Shown: positions 6,636-8,873 of the stretch, piece after piece
Position numbering within the stretch: position 1 is the stretch's first letter
Layout: every line of letters begins with the position of its first letter
NCBI GenBank assembly: GCA_020860745.1
Contig: JAJBTR010000423.1
Coordinates: 1 to 8,873, forward strand
Length of the DNA stretch: 8,873 nucleotides
From: Lachnospiraceae bacterium
Lineage (GTDB): Bacteria; Bacillota; Clostridia; Lachnospirales; Lachnospiraceae
Direction: 5' to 3'
The notes under the pieces: generated by a model
Databases searched by the model: none
What the model was told of the DNA's origin: nothing
Seen by the model: only the letters and a program-made list of their open reading frames with translations
Made by a program: the position numbers and the translations under genes

Positions 6636-7235
6636 TTACATATTTGCTATACGGGCACGGATGTAATGAATAATCTCCTCTGCGGTACCCTCAACACCCA
6701 GATGAGAACCGTTCATAACCAGATCATAATATCTGGAATCACCCCACTTATGATCCGAATAGCGGTTGTGATACACTCTCTTCTTCCGGTCGATCCTCAC
6801 CTGCTCGGATCTGGCTTTTTCCTCATCCAGTGAGCGGTCCTCCATAATCCGTTTCACCTTATAATCCACATCTCCTGTAATAAAGATGGAAATGAGATTG
6901 GGGAACTCCCGCAACACCGTCTCCGCGCAACGCCCTACAATGATAAAGCTTTCCCCCGACTTCGCCTTGTCCCGGATCCACTCAAACTGACGCTCGATCA
7001 GAATCTCCTCCATGGAATTCGTATGTTTTCCGACGGTGCGGGTCAGCAGACGGTTACGCGGTCTCTCGTCATACTGTTTTAACTCATCCACATCCATATC
7101 CATCTGATCCGCAATCTCCTGAAGCAGAGAGCGGTCATACATCGGCACGCCAAGCTCTTTTGCAATGCGCATTGCAATATCATGGCCGCCGCTGCCATAT
7201 TCGCGGCTGATCGAAATAATCACCTGTTTTTCCAT
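6636..7235 (-). CDS. Cytidylate kinase-like family protein
   Basis: A 199-residue P-loop protein resembling the Cytidylate_kin2 family (distinct from housekeeping Cmk). It opens with a beta strand VIISIS and a modified P-loop SREYGSGGHDIA (10-21); the usual GKS/T lysine is not present, the corresponding place being GGHD. Other marks are LGVPMYDRSLL (29-38), FIIVGRCAETVL (97-108, the second strand and helix), and a basic lid-like segment RIDRKKRVYHNRY (147-159), followed by YYDLVMN (169-175). Nucleotide binding is likely; true CMP kinase activity is not established for this family. The start is firm: AGGAGGAGG lies 8 bases upstream and overlaps the TAG stop of the preceding SLC13-type gene, so the two genes are probably translated from one message. 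The TSUP gene follows after 156 bp. A role in sensing or regulating the neighbouring transport is speculation. Confidence 0.88.
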   Translation of the reverse strand: MEKQVIISISREYGSGGHDIAMRIAKELGVPMYDRSLLQEIADQMDMDVDELKQYDERPRNRLLTRTVGKHTNSMEEILIERQFEWIRDKAKSGESFIIVGRCAETVLREFPNLISIFITGDVDYKVKRIMEDRSLDEEKARSEQVRIDRKKRVYHNRYSDHKWGDSRYYDLVMNGSHLGVEGTAEEIIHYIRARIANM

Positions 7236-7250
7236 GCAAACACCCTCCTC

Positions 7251-8609
7251 CTAACAATAACGAACAAATATCAATATCATAGAAATCGCAACCACCATCA
7301 CCGTAGCCGGAGCGGACGCTTTACAGTAACGACCCCAGCCGATCGCATATCCGTTCTTCGCCGCAACCGATGTACCGACAACATTTGCGGAAGCGCCGAT
7401 CGGCGTCGCACTGCCGCCGACATCCGTACCCATAGCCAGCGTCCAGGCCAGTGTAGAAAGCGGTACGCCCTGGGTCTCCGCGAGGCTCTGGATAATCGGA
7501 ATCATCGTCGCCGCAAACGGAATGTTATCCACAAACGCACTGGCAATGCCGGAAATCCAGATTACGATTACCACCATCAAAATCAGGCTGCCCTGGCTGA
7601 CACTGCCGATCAGGTTTGCGATGGCAAGCAGAATCTCCGTCTCCTCCAGACCTCCCACAACGATAAACAAGCCAACAAAAAACAGCAGCGTCTTGTAATC
7701 CGCCTTTTTTAACAGTTCCGGTGCGCTCTTTCCGGAAACCAGAAGCGTCACCACTGCAATCACGGTACCGATAAAGGCAACCGTCAGACCGGTCTGCGCG
7801 TGCGTCACAAGCATCACGATCGCAGCAATAAAAATCACACAGCTGATGGCAAAATCTCTGCGGTTTACAATCGCCTCCCCGGGTGTCGGTATGCTGGAGT
7901 AATCCACCGGCTCCGATGAATCAACCGCAAACTCTTTCCGGAATACAAAATAGAAATAAATCACTACAAAAATCAGACAGATTCCCGCAATCACACCTGT
8001 ATTCGTGAGGAAATCCATAAACGTATAATGCAGAGACGTTCCGATAATGATGTTTGGCGGGTCTCCGCACATCGTAGCAGAGCCGCCCAGGTTGGCGCAG
8101 AAAATCTCTGACAGGATCATCGGCACCGGGTTAAATTTCAACAGCTTCGCCAGTTCGAGCGTAACCGCCGCCAGGAACAGAATCACAGTGATACTGTCGA
8201 TAAACATCGCAAGCAGGGCAGACATCACCATAAACGCGAGGAACAGACGAATCGGTTTATAGTGCACCACTTTGGCGAGCAGCATACAGAGCCAGCGGAA
8301 AAATCCGGCCTTTGCCATGCCCTCCACCATAACCATCATACCCGCGATAAAGATAATCGTCGCCCAGTTTACGCCGGAGGAAGACTCCTCCGCACTGCCC
8401 GCGGAATACCAGAATGCGACAGTAAAAATCTGACGCACGTTAATTGTGTTCCATATCGCAGAGACATCCCGCATCAGGATTCCGAACACAACGACAATCG
8501 TCGCCGCTCCGCATCCGAGTGTGACATACTGCCTCTCAATCTTATCCATGACGATCATCAGAAACATTGCAATAAAAATGATGACCGCCGCTATCTGTGC
8601 TGCTAACAT
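7251..8609 (-). CDS. ArsB/NhaD/SLC13-type (IT superfamily) ion permease
   Basis: A 452-residue membrane protein with about 10-12 hydrophobic segments. It carries the two pseudo-symmetric signature loops of the ion transporter superfamily: NLGGSATMCGDPPNIIIG (173-190) and DVGGSATPIGASANVVG (396-412), each expected to form a re-entrant hairpin at the substrate site. GMMVMVEGMAKAGFF (90-104) and the DNIPFAATM segment (361-369) are also typical of the ArsB/NhaD/P-protein branch. Members move arsenite, Na+/H+, dicarboxylates, citrate or sulfate; the substrate here is unknown. A polar stretch around residues 68-80 (YSAGSAEESSSGV) looks like an extra outside loop. The ATG at 8609 has AAAGGAAG 6 bases upstream. 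The kinase-like gene begins 15 bp after its stop. It is the first gene of the minus-strand run and has a plausible promoter about 120 bp upstream. Confidence 0.92.
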   Translation of the reverse strand: MLAAQIAAVIIFIAMFLMIVMDKIERQYVTLGCGAATIVVVFGILMRDVSAIWNTINVRQIFTVAFWYSAGSAEESSSGVNWATIIFIAGMMVMVEGMAKAGFFRWLCMLLAKVVHYKPIRLFLAFMVMSALLAMFIDSITVILFLAAVTLELAKLLKFNPVPMILSEIFCANLGGSATMCGDPPNIIIGTSLHYTFMDFLTNTGVIAGICLIFVVIYFYFVFRKEFAVDSSEPVDYSSIPTPGEAIVNRRDFAISCVIFIAAIVMLVTHAQTGLTVAFIGTVIAVVTLLVSGKSAPELLKKADYKTLLFFVGLFIVVGGLEETEILLAIANLIGSVSQGSLILMVVIVIWISGIASAFVDNIPFAATMIPIIQSLAETQGVPLSTLAWTLAMGTDVGGSATPIGASANVVGTSVAAKNGYAIGWGRYCKASAPATVMVVAISMILIFVRYC

Positions 8610-8873
8610 AAAATACTTCCTTTCCTGCCTCCGTCAAAAGAAAAGCCGCACGGTATATCGCAAAATCTGTGATCCTGCACCGGCGCCTTTGAACGGATTG
8701 CTTTTCTGTCATGGTACTTATTGTATAATAGTATAGCCGTTTTTATAAAAAAAGCAAGTGTAAATTCCTCCCGGCCAGGGTTGTTTCACGAACTTTTTAT
8801 CAAAGACAAAACCCCATGACAAGACATTATTCAATCCGTCAATCTTTATTTTTTCTTTTAAAATCATCAAGCA
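8610..8873. other. Gene-free upstream region at the window edge
   Basis: These 264 bases hold the leader and candidate promoter of the SLC13-type gene and an AT-rich stretch to the window end. Part of the leader (about 8647-8687) can fold through short pairings such as CGGT with ACCG, but it matches no riboswitch I know. No convincing gene is visible from about 8740 to the end. Confidence 0.5.
8730..8757 (-). promoter_or_regulatory. Candidate sigma-A promoter for the SLC13-type gene
   Basis: On the minus strand TTGCTT (8757-8752) and TATACT (8735-8730) are separated by 16 bp in an AT-rich setting with a T-run between. The predicted transcript would start near 8723, giving an untranslated leader of about 113 bases. 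The -35 box matches the consensus only in its first three bases, so confidence is moderate. Confidence 0.45.

Noticed and set aside
8542..8712. A 56-codon minus-strand frame overlapping the start of the SLC13-type gene
   Set aside because: No Shine-Dalgarno, begins almost at the predicted transcript start, and overlaps a well-supported gene out of frame.
8816..8873. A plus-strand frame opening with ATG near the right edge and still open at the end
   Set aside because: No ribosome binding site before it and only 19 codons visible; cannot be supported.

Overview
The window looks like chromosomal DNA of a Gram-positive Clostridia-type bacterium, most likely a Lachnospiraceae-like gut organism. 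The support is AGGAGG-type ribosome binding sites, moderate GC, and protein families common there: an ABC ATPase-permease fusion with a giant outer domain, and a cytidylate kinase-like protein. The species call is inference from style, not from a marker gene. No rRNA, tRNA, CRISPR array, insertion sequence or phage gene is visible.

Left part (1-3947, plus strand): the 3' end of a MarR-family regulator gene, a 115-bp gap, then a single 1164-residue fusion of an ABC ATPase and a MacB/FtsX-type permease. Its roughly 730-residue extracellular segment is very rich in Ser, Asp, Met and Leu and contains an internal duplication. A MarR gene directly upstream of an exporter suggests local control, and the gap holds a small inverted repeat that could be an operator.

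Middle (3948-4140): a 193-bp convergent intergenic region. It carries a strong hairpin terminator for the ABC gene and a perfect 10-bp-stem hairpin that terminates the minus-strand genes, with a weaker hairpin plus T-run between them.

Right part (4141-8609, minus strand): a run of co-oriented genes that may form one or more operons. In transcription order: an ArsB/NhaD/SLC13-type permease; a cytidylate kinase-like protein 15 bp downstream, whose Shine-Dalgarno overlaps the permease stop codon; a possible 26-codon small gene; a TSUP (TauE/SafE) permease; an ABC-3 (ZnuB/TroC-like) metal permease with no partner ATPase or binding protein in view; and a Nudix hydrolase of CoA-pyrophosphatase type. 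A plausible sigma-A promoter lies upstream of the SLC13-type gene at 8730-8757. Three different membrane transporters around a kinase-like protein suggest an anion, sulfur or metal transport neighbourhood, but no substrate can be read from the sequence.

The points most worth a second look are the repeat-built outer domain of the ABC protein, the small ORF with its in-phase direct repeat before the TSUP gene, the solitary metal permease, and the kinase-like protein lacking the usual P-loop lysine.
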